64,000 nucleotides of DNA. Origin: Longispora albida DSM 44784 (GTDB taxonomy: Bacteria; Actinomycetota; Actinomycetes; Mycobacteriales; Micromonosporaceae). Location of the stretch: assembly GCF_000379825.1 (NCBI RefSeq), contig NZ_KB903817.1:101650-165649 (forward strand). The letters are read 5' to 3'. A model generated the notes under the pieces. The model searched no databases. It was not told the origin of the DNA and saw nothing but the letters and a program-made list of their open reading frames with translations. The position numbers were made by a program, and so were the translations under genes. Positions 36,212-45,162 of this stretch are shown in pieces; position 1 is the first letter of the stretch, and the number at the start of each line of letters is the position of its first letter.

Positions 36212-36802
36212 TCAGAGGGTGGCGCCCCGGGGGGCCGCCAGCTGGAGAGCGTCCACAATGGCGTGTTGTACTGAGTACGTGCGCGGCAGAGTCCAGCCCA
36301 CCGAGGCAGGCGACACCTCCCACCGCAGGCGGCCGGTGAGTGAGCGGCTGGGCGGCGCGGGTACCCAGGAGCCCAGGTTGTGGTGCACGATGTCGAGCTG
36401 CCGGGACAGCTCGGGCCGGAGCGCGTCACCCGGCGAGACGAACAGCATCCAGCGGCCGGTCGGCGACACCGAGATCGGGCACCGGCCGTGCAGCGCCCGG
36501 GCGGCGTGCTCGCCGAGGTACGCGGGGATCTCCAGCACGTCGAAGCTGACGCCGGTCGGCAGGAGCACGCTGTACGGCAACTTGTGCCACCAAGTGGAGA
36601 TCTGGGTGAGATCAGAGCTGGGTACGAAGTCTGTGCCCATCTCGTCGTGCGCGGGGTGGCAGTCGCTGGTGGGACAACTCGCCGTCGCACAGTGGTACCG
36701 GCTTCCCGCCGGGTACGCGCCTGGTAGGACATTCCAGTCATGCCGGGCGAAGGTCGCCGCTGAGCGCCGCAAAACGGTACGCAGCGCGAGATTCCACGTC
36801 AT
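36212..36802 (-). CDS. Small bifunctional DNA primase/polymerase-like protein
   Basis: The 196-residue protein is the stand-alone prim-pol-like family of actinomycetes (MTWNLALRTVLRRSAATFARHDWNVLPG..., CPTSDCHPAHDE, WWHKLPYSVLLPTG, GRWMLFVSPGDALRPEL, GSWVPAPPS). It corresponds to an N-terminal prim-pol domain without a helicase partner; whether it still makes primers is unknown. It is divergent from an HTH/TPR regulator gene 136 bp away, an arrangement I recall as widespread in these bacteria. Start: ATG 36802, with a weak ribosome-binding site. Confidence 0.82.
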   Translation of the reverse strand: MTWNLALRTVLRRSAATFARHDWNVLPGAYPAGSRYHCATASCPTSDCHPAHDEMGTDFVPSSDLTQISTWWHKLPYSVLLPTGVSFDVLEIPAYLGEHAARALHGRCPISVSPTGRWMLFVSPGDALRPELSRQLDIVHHNLGSWVPAPPSRSLTGRLRWEVSPASVGWTLPRTYSVQHAIVDALQLAAPRGATL

Positions 36803-36938
36803 GAGGCTGTCCAATCTGTCGTCACTTCTCTGCGGGGCGCTCGTTGGGCCGGATAGAACGCGGTACATGAGGAAAGTACAGCTATCCCAACGTAACGGGC
36901 CGCACACCAAGTGCGATGGCTGATCGGAGGTCCCAGAG

Positions 36939-38171
36939 ATGGCGATGGATGAACTGCCGATCGGCCGCCGGGTCGCGTACTGGCGGCTGCGGCGCAACTT
37001 GTCCCAACAAGTTTTCGCCGACCGGCTCGGCAAGTCGAAGAGCTGGGTCGACAAGGTCGAACGCGGCGTGCGCAGGCTGGACAAGTTCTCGGTGCTGCAC
37101 GACATCGCCGAGGTGCTCCAGATCGACGCCCAGATGCTCATGGGCAAGGAGCCGTCCCGGCGCCCCGACAGCGTCAACTGCGTGGACCAGGTCGAGGTCG
37201 AGGAGATCCGGTCCTCCCTGGAGTGCTACGACAGCATCAGCCCGTTCCTGAACGTGATCTCCGAGCCGCCGCTGCCCGTCGTCGAGCTGGAGAAGTCGGT
37301 CAACCACGCGTGGGCGACCTTCCAGCACGTCCGGTACGGCACCCTCGCCCGGCTGCTGCCCCGGCTGATCTCCGACGCCCAGGCCGCCGACCGCGCGTAC
37401 CGGGGCAGCCAGGAGGAGCACAAGGCGGCGTCGCTGCTGGCCCAGGTGTACATGATCTCGTCCTCGGCGCTCCGCAAGCTCGGCGAGCACGAGCTGTGCT
37501 GGCTGGCAGCCGACCGGGCGATCAACGTCTCCCAGCGAGCCGGCGACCCGCTGCTCACCGGGCTGGCCTCGATGCGGGTCGCCAACGCGCTGCGCTCCCT
37601 CGGCCGCCACCAGCCGGCCCTCGAGCTGAACGTCGCCGTCGCCAACCAGCTCGCCCCGGCCGACGATCTCAACCCCGACCGGCTCAGCGTCTTCGGCATC
37701 CTGCTCCTCCAGGGCGCGATGGCCGCAGCCCACCTCGGCGACAACGCCGGCGTCAAGGAACTCCTCGACCAGGCAGAGGAGACGGCCAAGGTGCTCGGCA
37801 AGGACGACAACCGGTACTGGACCTGCTTCGGGCCGACGAACGTCCAGCTCCACCGGGCAGCCGCCGCCGTGGAGATGGGCGAGGGCAAGCTGGCCACCGA
37901 GATCCACAAGCGCATCGACATGACGAAGTTCGACGTGATGCTCACCGAGCGGCGGGCCACGCACCTGGTGGACCAGGCGCGCGGGTACACGCAGTACGGC
38001 GACATGGACGGTGCCACGACCGCCCTGCTCGAAGCGCATTCGATCGCACCGTCCGAGGTGCTGTGCCGGCCGCTCGCGCACGAGGTGGCGCAGGCGATCG
38101 TCCGGCGTAGCCGTGGCGCGGCACCCCAGCCGATCGCCGAACTCGTCGAGCAGATGGGTACGGCGGCATGA
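36939..38171 (+). CDS. XRE-type HTH regulator with TPR-like C-terminal region
   Basis: The 410-residue protein has an N-terminal helix-turn-helix (IGRRVAYWRLRRNLSQQVFADRLGKSKSWVDKVERGVRRLDKF, about 7-50) and a long helical repeat region with Ala/Leu-rich pairs of helices, like the TPR sensors of Rgg/SARP-like regulators. The ligand is unknown. It is divergent from the prim-pol gene and overlaps the downstream flavoprotein gene by 4 bp, so the two are co-expressed. Confidence 0.88.
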   Translation: MAMDELPIGRRVAYWRLRRNLSQQVFADRLGKSKSWVDKVERGVRRLDKFSVLHDIAEVLQIDAQMLMGKEPSRRPDSVNCVDQVEVEEIRSSLECYDSISPFLNVISEPPLPVVELEKSVNHAWATFQHVRYGTLARLLPRLISDAQAADRAYRGSQEEHKAASLLAQVYMISSSALRKLGEHELCWLAADRAINVSQRAGDPLLTGLASMRVANALRSLGRHQPALELNVAVANQLAPADDLNPDRLSVFGILLLQGAMAAAHLGDNAGVKELLDQAEETAKVLGKDDNRYWTCFGPTNVQLHRAAAAVEMGEGKLATEIHKRIDMTKFDVMLTERRATHLVDQARGYTQYGDMDGATTALLEAHSIAPSEVLCRPLAHEVAQAIVRRSRGAAPQPIAELVEQMGTAA

Positions 38172-38710
38172 GCAGGGTCCTGTACGCGATCGCGTGCGGT
38201 TCACCCGCCGCCGCCCGGATCGGCAGGCTGGTCGGCCTGGCCCAGGCCGAGGGCTGGGAGGTGTGCGTGATCGCCACGCCGGACGGCGCGAAGTTCCTCG
38301 ACCTGCCGGCCCTGACGGCGATGACAGGGCATCCGGTCCGGATCCAGTACAAGAATCCGCAGGACCCCGACGTGCTCCCGGCGCCGGACGCCATGATCGT
38401 CGCACCGGCCACAGTGAACACGATCAACAAGTGGGCCGCCGGGATCTGCGACACGCTCGCCCTCGGCCTGATCGTCGAGGGCATCGGCCTCGGCCTGCCG
38501 ATCGTCGCGATGCCCTTCACGAACCGGGCGCACGCCGCCCACCCCGCCTTCGGCGAGAACCTGGCCAGGCTGTCGAGCTGGGGCGTGACCGTCCTCTGGG
38601 ACACCACCGGCCACCGCCCCCACGAGCCACGGGCCGGCGAGGGTCTGATCGACACGTTCCCGTGGGAACAGGCACTGGCCGCGCTGCCGGAACTGGCAAC
38701 GGTCCGCTGA
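38168..38710 (+). CDS. Flavoprotein of the PPC-decarboxylase (HFCD) family
   Basis: The 180-residue protein has the flavoprotein fold with VLYAIACGSPAAAR at the FMN site, PDAMIVAPATVNTINKWAAGICDTLA and VAMPFTNRAHAAHPAFGENL. It resembles the homo-oligomeric cysteine-decarboxylase family (Dfp/EpiD). A stand-alone copy beside an HTH regulator is not coenzyme A biosynthesis proper; substrate unknown. ATGA overlap with the regulator gene. Confidence 0.85.
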   Translation: MSRVLYAIACGSPAAARIGRLVGLAQAEGWEVCVIATPDGAKFLDLPALTAMTGHPVRIQYKNPQDPDVLPAPDAMIVAPATVNTINKWAAGICDTLALGLIVEGIGLGLPIVAMPFTNRAHAAHPAFGENLARLSSWGVTVLWDTTGHRPHEPRAGEGLIDTFPWEQALAALPELATVR

Positions 38711-38790
38711 ACCCGAGCCGACCCCTGTCGGCTGACCGGGCTGACCGTCAACCGCCGGCAGACGTCGTCAGGGAAACGGCGCCCGGGCAC

Positions 38791-38884
38791 GGGTTGGGTG
38801 GGATGCCCGCGGTTCGCTTCGCGCGGAGGCCCCCCGGGCCGGAGCGTGAAGGGAACCAGACGGAGCGGGCATCCCACCCAACCC
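38791..38884. repeat. 94-base foldback with perfect 20-bp arms
   Basis: The arms 38791-38810 and 38865-38884 are perfectly complementary, and inner segments (GGTTC...GAACC, GCTTC...GAAG) extend the pairing. It lies between the flavoprotein and the Nif3 gene and may end transcription. The rest of this 200-base gap shows no gene. Confidence 0.85.
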
Positions 38885-38910
38885 CAGCCAGCTCAGTTAG
38901 CCTAAGCGGC

Positions 38911-39711
38911 GTGAGTGTCGCCGAGCTTGCCGCGCTGCTGGACGAGTGGTATCCGCCCGCATGGGCCGCCGACTGGGACCGGGTCGGCCTGGTCGTCGGT
39001 GAGCCCGAGCTGCCAGTGTCCCGGGTCCATTTCACTGTGGACTGCACGCCGGAGACCGTCGCCGAGGCGATCACCCACGGGGCCGGCCTGATCGTCGCCC
39101 ACCACCCGCTCCTGCTGCGCGGGGTGTCGAGTGTGGCCTCGACGACGTACAAGGGCCGGATCATCCGGGACCTGATCCGGGCCGAGGTGGCGCTGTACGT
39201 GGCCCACACCAACGCCGACATCGCGAACCCCGGGGTCAACGACGCCCTCGCCGCCCGGCTGGGGCTGACGCAGCTCCGGCCGCTGGTCGCCGCGACGGGT
39301 GCCGGGGCCGGTGGCGGGCGGGGGAGCGGGCGCGTCGGGGTACCGGAAAACGGGCCCCTGACCCTCGCGGAGTTCGCCGCACATGCCAAAGCTGTGCTTC
39401 CCGCCACGTCGTGGGGAGTCAGGACCGCCGGTGACCCGGACCGGATGGTCAACCTGGTGGCGGTGTCCGGCGGAGCCGGCGACGCGTTCCTCAAGGACGC
39501 CGCGGCGTCCGGCGCTGATGTCTTTCTGACCTCTGACCTGCGCCATCACCCAGCCAGCGAGCATATGCTCGATGGCGGGCCAGCCCTGATCGACGCCGCG
39601 CACTGGGCGACGGAGCGGCCGTGGCTGGACGACGTGGCCCGGCGGATGCGGGCGGAGGCTGGAGTCGATACGGTCATCTCTGACACCGTGACCGATCCGT
39701 GGAACATATGA
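38911..39711 (+). CDS. Nif3-like dinuclear metal centre protein
   Basis: The 266-residue protein (GTG start) shows the Nif3/YbgI pattern: WDRVGLVVGEP, VAHHPLLLRG, YVAHTNADIANPGVNDALA and, near the C-terminus, DLRHHPASEHMLDGG and DAAHWATE, whose His residues bind two metals. Function is unsettled; annotated as a GTP cyclohydrolase I type 2 homologue. It begins a conserved run with the zinc-ribbon and RNase H/phosphatase genes, the same order as Rv2230c-Rv2228c of Mycobacterium tuberculosis as I recall it. Confidence 0.9.
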   Translation: MSVAELAALLDEWYPPAWAADWDRVGLVVGEPELPVSRVHFTVDCTPETVAEAITHGAGLIVAHHPLLLRGVSSVASTTYKGRIIRDLIRAEVALYVAHTNADIANPGVNDALAARLGLTQLRPLVAATGAGAGGGRGSGRVGVPENGPLTLAEFAAHAKAVLPATSWGVRTAGDPDRMVNLVAVSGGAGDAFLKDAAASGADVFLTSDLRHHPASEHMLDGGPALIDAAHWATERPWLDDVARRMRAEAGVDTVISDTVTDPWNI

Positions 39712-39724
39712 GAGGGCTGCCGCT

Positions 39725-40465
39725 GTGAAAGCCGACCCGTTTGTGCAGCTCCGCTTGCTCGACCTCCAGGCCGTAGACACCGCGCTCGGCCAGCTCGCCC
39801 ACAAGCGCAGCCACCTGCCGGAGCACGCGGAGATCACCCGGCTGAGCGCCGGGCTCGACTCGATCACCGGTGAGCGGGCCAGTGCCCAGGCCGAGGTGGA
39901 CGACCTCGACCGGGACATCAAGCGGTACGAGGGCGACATCGACCAGGTCCGCCAGCGGGCCGCGCGCAACCAGGCCCGGCTCGACTCCGGTCAGGGTTCG
40001 CCGAAGGAGCTGGAGGCCACCCAGCACGAGCTGACCTCGCTGGGCCGCCGCCAGGCCGAGCTGGAGGACACCGAGCTGGAGCTGATGGAGAAGCGTGAGG
40101 CCGCGCAGGTGGTGGTCGCCGAGGTCACCGCCCGCCGGGACCACATCGCCACCGAGCTCCAGGCCGCAGCGGCCCGCCGGGACGCCCTGCTCGCCGAGAT
40201 CGCGGCCGAGGAGGAGAAGAAGCAGGCAGCGCGCGGCCCGATCGCGCTGAACGTGCCTGCCGATCTGCTCGCGCTGTACGAGAAGATCCGTAAGTCCAGC
40301 GGTGGCATCGGCGCCGCGATGCTCCGGGCCCGGCGCTGCGAGGGCTGCCGGCTCGAACTGTCGGGCGGGGACCTGGCCCGGGTGCGCACCGCAGCTCCCG
40401 ACGAGGTGGTCCGGTGTGAGGAGTGCCGCCGGATCCTGATCCGCACCGGCGAGTCGGGGCTGTAG
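39725..40465 (+). CDS. Coiled-coil zinc-ribbon protein
   Basis: The 246-residue protein is a long antiparallel coiled coil (about 15-175) followed by a C4 zinc ribbon (RCEGCRLEL ... VRCEECRRIL). It belongs to the COG1579 family, proposed to bind nucleic acid; no enzyme activity is known. GTG 39725 is 14 bp after the nif3-like stop. It is the middle gene of a conserved trio. Confidence 0.88.
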   Translation: MKADPFVQLRLLDLQAVDTALGQLAHKRSHLPEHAEITRLSAGLDSITGERASAQAEVDDLDRDIKRYEGDIDQVRQRAARNQARLDSGQGSPKELEATQHELTSLGRRQAELEDTELELMEKREAAQVVVAEVTARRDHIATELQAAAARRDALLAEIAAEEEKKQAARGPIALNVPADLLALYEKIRKSSGGIGAAMLRARRCEGCRLELSGGDLARVRTAAPDEVVRCEECRRILIRTGESGL

Positions 40466-40490
40466 CCGTGCGCGTGACCGTGGAGGAACC

Positions 40491-41576
40491 ATGCGCGTGA
40501 TCGTGGAGGCGGACGGCGGCTCGCGGGGCAATCCGGGGATCGCCGGGTTCGGGGCTGTCGTCCTCGGTGCCGACGGTTCGACGGTGCTCGCCGAGCGGGC
40601 CGAGCCGATCGGGATCGCCACGAACAACGTCGCCGAGTACTCGGGGCTGGTCGCCGGGCTGGCCGCGGCTCTGGAGCTGGGCGCGGCCGACGTGCTGGTC
40701 CGGATGGACTCGAAGCTGGTCGTCGAGCAGATGTCCGGCCGGTGGCAGATCAAGAACGACGCCCTGCGCGTACTGGCGGCCGAGGCTGCCCAGCTGGCCA
40801 GCCAGTTCGGCTCCGTCAGGTACCAGTGGATCCCGCGGGCGCAGAACTCGCGGGCCGACGCTCTGGCCAACAAGGCGATGGACGGCGTGGTCGTGGCGAG
40901 CGCCCCGGTCGGGGACCTCAGCCCGGCCCCGGCCGTGCGCTCGTGGACGGGGAGGATGGAGGAGCCGACCCGGCTGATCCTGGTCCGGCACGGCGAGACG
41001 GCGTTCACGGCCCAAGGGAGGTACTCGGGGCGGGGCGACATCCCGCTGTCCGAGCGCGGCGAGGCCCAGGCCAGGGCTGCGGCCGAGCGGGTGGCCCGGC
41101 TCGTGCCGGACGTCGCCGCGATCGTGTCCTCCCCGCTGACCAGGACCCGGCAGACGGCGGCGGCGATCGCCGAGCGGTTCGGTGGCAAGGTGGCGGTCGA
41201 GCCGGACCTGATCGAGGTGGACTTCGGCGACTGGGAGGGGCGGACCTTCCAGGAGGTCTCCGAGGGCTGGCCGTCGGAGCTGGAGTCGTGGCTGGGCTCG
41301 ACGGCACTGCCGCCGCCGGGCGGCGAGTCCTTCGACGCCGTGGCGGAGCGGGTGTCGGGGGTGGTTTCCCGGCTGCGCGCGGAGTATCCAGGGCAGACGG
41401 TCGTTCTGGTCAGCCACGTGAGCCCGATCAAGGTCACGCTGCGCGACGCGCTGGAGGGCGGCCCCGGCTTCCTGTACCGGATGCACCTTGACCCGGCGGG
41501 CGTGTCCCTGATCGACACGTGGCCGGACGGCGGCGTCGCCGTCCGCCTGGTCAACGACACGTCGCACCTGGCGTAG
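40491..41576 (+). CDS. Bifunctional RNase H / histidine phosphatase (CobC-like)
   Basis: The 361-residue fusion has an N-terminal type I RNase H domain (VIVEADGGSRGNPGIAGFGAV, VAEYSGLVAGL, VRMDSKLVVEQMSG, NSRADALANKAMD) and, after a linker, a phosphoglycerate-mutase-like phosphatase domain with the catalytic LVRHGET (about 165-171) and VLVSHVSPIK. The mycobacterial orthologue acts on RNA-DNA hybrids and as an alpha-ribazole phosphatase of cobalamin synthesis. That would link it to the cob genes 15 kb downstream. ATG 40491 is chosen, with GTGGAGG upstream. Confidence 0.92.
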   Translation: MRVIVEADGGSRGNPGIAGFGAVVLGADGSTVLAERAEPIGIATNNVAEYSGLVAGLAAALELGAADVLVRMDSKLVVEQMSGRWQIKNDALRVLAAEAAQLASQFGSVRYQWIPRAQNSRADALANKAMDGVVVASAPVGDLSPAPAVRSWTGRMEEPTRLILVRHGETAFTAQGRYSGRGDIPLSERGEAQARAAAERVARLVPDVAAIVSSPLTRTRQTAAAIAERFGGKVAVEPDLIEVDFGDWEGRTFQEVSEGWPSELESWLGSTALPPPGGESFDAVAERVSGVVSRLRAEYPGQTVVLVSHVSPIKVTLRDALEGGPGFLYRMHLDPAGVSLIDTWPDGGVAVRLVNDTSHLA

Positions 41577-41587
41577 GGACCGTGATG

Positions 41588-41629
41588 GTGGGACCCCTCA
41601 TGCTGCTATAGCAGCATGAGGGGTCCCAC
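41588..41629. terminator. GTGGGACCCCTCA-type hairpin, copy 1
   Basis: A perfect 19-bp stem with loop TATA. The outer arms GTGGGACCCCTCA/TGAGGGGTCCCAC are identical to a second hairpin at 56416-56457; the inner six pairs differ. Confidence 0.9.
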
Positions 41630-41751
41630 ACCGTTCGGCCACGCTGGCAGGCCTTTCGGCGCGCCCGGGATACCGTTCGGCGCGCCGAGGGCTCCGCCGA
41701 GCGGGGTATGGGCGGTACGGTGCCCGGACTTACCGAGTTTACGGAGTCCGG

Positions 41752-41985
41752 ATGCCTGAGCCACATTCAACCGAAGAGCCCGGAACGCCCGGAAGGTCCC
41801 CAGGAATCCGGAGCCAGTGGGGGTGGCTGCTCGCCGTACCGGTGATCATTCCGCTGCTGACGTTCCTCTACAACGGCGACGGGCCCCGGCTGCTCGGCTT
41901 TCCCCGGTTCTACTGGCTCCAGCTGGCGTTCATCGCCATCGGCGTGACCACGACGACCATCGTGTACCGCAGGGGCCGGGCATGA
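41752..41985 (+). CDS. DUF3311 small membrane protein, symporter subunit
   Basis: The 77-residue protein has two transmembrane helices (LLAVPVIIPLLTFLYNG and FYWLQLAFIAIGVTTTTIVY), the DUF3311 layout. These small proteins precede sodium:solute symporters and are probably accessory subunits. The stop overlaps the symporter start by 4 bp. Confidence 0.88.
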   Translation: MPEPHSTEEPGTPGRSPGIRSQWGWLLAVPVIIPLLTFLYNGDGPRLLGFPRFYWLQLAFIAIGVTTTTIVYRRGRA

Positions 41986-43544
41986 CCCTAGCGATCTTCA
42001 TCGGCCTGTTCGCGCTGGTCAGCGGGCTCGGGTTCGTGGCGTCCCGGTGGCGCAGGCCGGACACCATGGCGCACCTGGACGAGTGGGGGCTGGGGGGCCG
42101 CAACTTCGGTACCTGGATCAGCTGGTTCCTGATCGGCGGCGACCTGTACACCGCGTACACCTTCGTCGCCGTGCCCGCCCTGGTCTTCGGGGCCGGGGCG
42201 ATGGGCTTCTTCGCCGTCCCGTACACAGTGGTGGTCTATCCCCTGGTTTTCCTGGTCCTGATCCGGCTCTGGTCGGTCTCCCGGGAACACGGTTACGTCA
42301 CGCCGGCCGACTTCGTGCGCGGCCGGTTCGGCTCGCCGGGCCTCGCCCTCGCGGTCGCCGTCACCGGCATCGTCGCCACGATGCCCTACATCGCGTTGCA
42401 GCTCGTCGGCATCGAAGCGGTACTCAAGTCGATGGGCATCACCGGCCACTGGCCGATCATCGTGGCGTTCGGGATCCTCGCCGCGTACACCTATCAGTCA
42501 GGGCTGCGGGCCCCGGCGCTGATCGCCTTCGTCAAGGACATCCTGATCTACGTCGTCATCCTCGTCGCGGTCATCTACATCCCGTCGCAGCTCGGCGGCT
42601 GGGGTTCGATCTTCGACGCTGCTGACGCCAAGTTCGCCAAGTCGCCGAACCCGAACGACGGCATCCTGCTCAACGCCAGCAACCAGCTCCAGTACGTCAC
42701 GCTGGCCTTCGGCTCTGCCCTCGCGCTGTTCCTCTACCCGCACTCGGTGACCGGTGTCCTCGCGGCCCGCGACCGCAACGTCATCAAGCGCAACATGTCG
42801 GCGCTGCCCGCCTACAGCCTGCTGCTCGGCCTGATCGCCCTGCTCGGCTACATGGCGATCGCCGCGGACGTCGGGCCGGTCGGCAAGGACAGCAACACGA
42901 TCGTGCCCCAGCTCTTCGACAAGATGTTCCCGGACTGGTTCACCGGCGTCGCGTTCGCCGCGATCGGCATCGGCGCGCTGGTCCCGGCCGCGATCATGTC
43001 GATCGCCGCCGCGAACCTCTTCACCCGCAACATCTACAAGGAGTACCTGAACCGCGCCGCCACCCCAGCCCAGGAGGCCTCGGTCAGCAAGGTGACGTCC
43101 CTGGTGGTCAAGGTCGGCGCCGTCCTGTGCATCCTCCTCCTCGAACCGCAGTTCTCGATCGACCTCCAGCTCATCGGCGGCGTGATCATCCTGCAGACGC
43201 TCCCGGCCGTCGGGCTGGGCCTGTTCACCCGCTGGTTCCACCGGGCCGGGCTGATCGCGGGGTGGGCGGCGGGCCTGGCTGCCGGGCTGTGGATGCTCTA
43301 CCAGATCCCCGGCGCGAACGGCCGCCTCCACTTCGGAGGATCGGCGTTCCCGCTGTCCCAACTGGGCCTCGACACGAAGGTGACCATCTACGCTGGCCTG
43401 CTCGCCGTCACGGTCAACCTGCTCGTCGCCGCGATCGCCACCCTCCTCCTGCGTGGCCGCGTGCCGGACGGGGCCGACGCCACCGAACCAGCACACTACG
43501 AGGAAGCTGCTGCCACGGTCAGCGCAGGAAGAGCCAGCCGCTGA
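41982..43544 (+). CDS. Sodium:solute symporter, MctP-like monocarboxylate permease
   Basis: The 520-residue protein has about 13 transmembrane helices and SSS-family segments (LGGRNFGTWISWFLIGGDLYTAYTFVAVPALVFGAG, FALFLYPHS-like QYVTLAFGSALALFLYPHSVTGVLAA). It resembles MctP permeases that take up lactate, pyruvate or other monocarboxylates; the substrate is not proven. It is coupled to DUF3311 upstream and its end overlaps the convergent TauE gene by 26 bp. Confidence 0.88.
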   Translation: MTLAIFIGLFALVSGLGFVASRWRRPDTMAHLDEWGLGGRNFGTWISWFLIGGDLYTAYTFVAVPALVFGAGAMGFFAVPYTVVVYPLVFLVLIRLWSVSREHGYVTPADFVRGRFGSPGLALAVAVTGIVATMPYIALQLVGIEAVLKSMGITGHWPIIVAFGILAAYTYQSGLRAPALIAFVKDILIYVVILVAVIYIPSQLGGWGSIFDAADAKFAKSPNPNDGILLNASNQLQYVTLAFGSALALFLYPHSVTGVLAARDRNVIKRNMSALPAYSLLLGLIALLGYMAIAADVGPVGKDSNTIVPQLFDKMFPDWFTGVAFAAIGIGALVPAAIMSIAAANLFTRNIYKEYLNRAATPAQEASVSKVTSLVVKVGAVLCILLLEPQFSIDLQLIGGVIILQTLPAVGLGLFTRWFHRAGLIAGWAAGLAAGLWMLYQIPGANGRLHFGGSAFPLSQLGLDTKVTIYAGLLAVTVNLLVAAIATLLLRGRVPDGADATEPAHYEEAAATVSAGRASR

Positions 43545-44229
43545 CCAGCACGCCGAATCCCACAATCGCGGCGCGGAGGATCCGGGCGGGTATCCTCCGC
43601 GCCGCCTTCGCCCCTGCGAACCCGCCGACGATCGCCGCCGGAGCCACAACCGCCACCGCCAGCCAGTCCACCGGCGCGAACAACCCGAACACGACCGCCG
43701 TCGTCAGCCCGCTCACCAGCGAGGTCACGTTCTTCAGCGCGCTGATCCGCCGCAACGGCTCCGCCAGCGCGAACGACAGACCGGCGATCATCATCACGCC
43801 CAGCGCCGCCCCGAAATAACCCCCGTAGACCGAGATCCCCGCGACGAGTGCGTGCGTCACGGCGGGATGCGCGGTCCGTGACTCCTTCTTCGGTACCAGC
43901 AGCGCGAGGCTCGCCCCGAGCACGAGAAAGGGCACCACGCCCTCGAACGTGCTCTCCGGCCCCAGCAGCAACAAGGCACACCCGGCAGCGGTACCGGCCA
44001 GCGCGGCGGGCACCAGCCCCCAGGCCACCCGCCCGGGCAGATCCCGCCAGCTCCCCGCCACGCTCGCCAGGTACCCGGGGCACACGGCGATCGAGTTCGT
44101 CACGTTCGCGGCGACCGGCGGCAACCCGGCCGCGAGCAGCGCCGGGAACGTGATCAGCGAACCACCCCCGGCGATCGCGTTCACCACCCCGGCAGCCAGC
44201 CCGGCCCCGAGCAGCAGCGGCACGTTCAC
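43519..44229 (-). CDS. TauE/SafE (TSUP) family permease
   Basis: The 236-residue protein has about seven transmembrane helices with the two TSUP repeats (GAGLAAGVVNAIAGGGSLITFPALLAAGLPPVAANVTNS and GISVYGGYFGAALGVMMIAGL). The family exports sulfite, sulfoacetate or related anions. It is divergent from the RNase P RNA gene and convergent with the symporter. Confidence 0.9.
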   Translation of the reverse strand: MNVPLLLGAGLAAGVVNAIAGGGSLITFPALLAAGLPPVAANVTNSIAVCPGYLASVAGSWRDLPGRVAWGLVPAALAGTAAGCALLLLGPESTFEGVVPFLVLGASLALLVPKKESRTAHPAVTHALVAGISVYGGYFGAALGVMMIAGLSFALAEPLRRISALKNVTSLVSGLTTAVVFGLFAPVDWLAVAVVAPAAIVGGFAGAKAARRIPARILRAAIVGFGVLVSGWLFLR

Positions 44230-44248
44230 CGCGGGCCCCCGGTGGCGG

Positions 44249-44279
44249 TTGGCACCGTGATCGTCATGCCAACTAAGCT
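44249..44279 (+). promoter_or_regulatory. Candidate rnpB promoter
   Basis: TTGGCA and TAAGCT, 19 bp apart, end 9 bases before the RNase P RNA. The spacing is long and the call is weak. Confidence 0.3.
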
Positions 44280-44288
44280 AGTCGGTAC

Positions 44289-44685
<397 letters not shown>

Positions 44686-44757
44686 CCATCCCAGCTCACA
44701 GCCGCAATCTAGGGCAGGGAGCTGTTGGCTGCCGGTCGGTATTCTTGGTGGTCGTTT

Positions 44758-44796
44758 GACGGCCCAGCGACGGCCCCGCGGCCCAGGGACGGCCCA
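44758..44796 (+). repeat. Short tandem GACGGCCC repeats
   Basis: Four imperfect copies of (GA)CGGCCCA/C lie in 39 bases after rnpB. GTTTGACGG before them recurs as GTTTTGACGG after them. The rest of 44686-44948 shows no gene. Confidence 0.6.
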
Positions 44797-44948
44797 GAGA
44801 TCGTTTTGACGGTGACCAGATGACCGCCGTAGGCAGGGGTGGTTGGGCGGCGCGCTGGATCGGGCAGGCCCCGGCCTCCGGTGCCCGGAGTGACCTGCAC
44901 TTATCCTGTGCTGACCAGGCCTGACCGGGCCTACCACGGGGAGTGATC

Positions 44949-45152
44949 ATGAGGCCGTACCTGTTGATGGGCGTGCTGGCCGTTCTCGGCCTCGCCCTGC
45001 TGATCTTCGTCGTCGTGAGCAAGCGGCGCAGTGACCCGTTCGCCGGGTCGGCCGAGCACGGTTCGGACGGGCTCAACCAGGAGTTCCTGCCGGGTGAGGT
45101 GCCCGGCGGCCCCCGGTTCGACCAGCAGCCCCGGCCAGGCTCCAAGCCATAG
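44949..45152 (+). CDS. Small single-pass membrane protein
   Basis: A 67-residue protein with one N-terminal helix (MRPYLLMGVLAVLGLALLIFVVVS), a basic stop-transfer (KRR) and a polar tail rich in Gly, Pro and Asp. ATG 44949 is 6 bp after GGGGAG. No family recognised; it is convergent with the terpene cyclase gene. Confidence 0.65.
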   Translation: MRPYLLMGVLAVLGLALLIFVVVSKRRSDPFAGSAEHGSDGLNQEFLPGEVPGGPRFDQQPRPGSKP

Positions 45153-45162
45153 CCCGCTCGGT

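Noticed and set aside
36212..37177. Extended 321-residue form of the prim-pol-like protein
   Set aside because: The extra N-terminal residues are antisense to the HTH regulator gene and show no family similarity; the protein begins at 36802.
44758..44796. CRISPR-like array
   Set aside because: Repeats are about 8-10 bp and imperfect, with no unique spacers and no cas genes.
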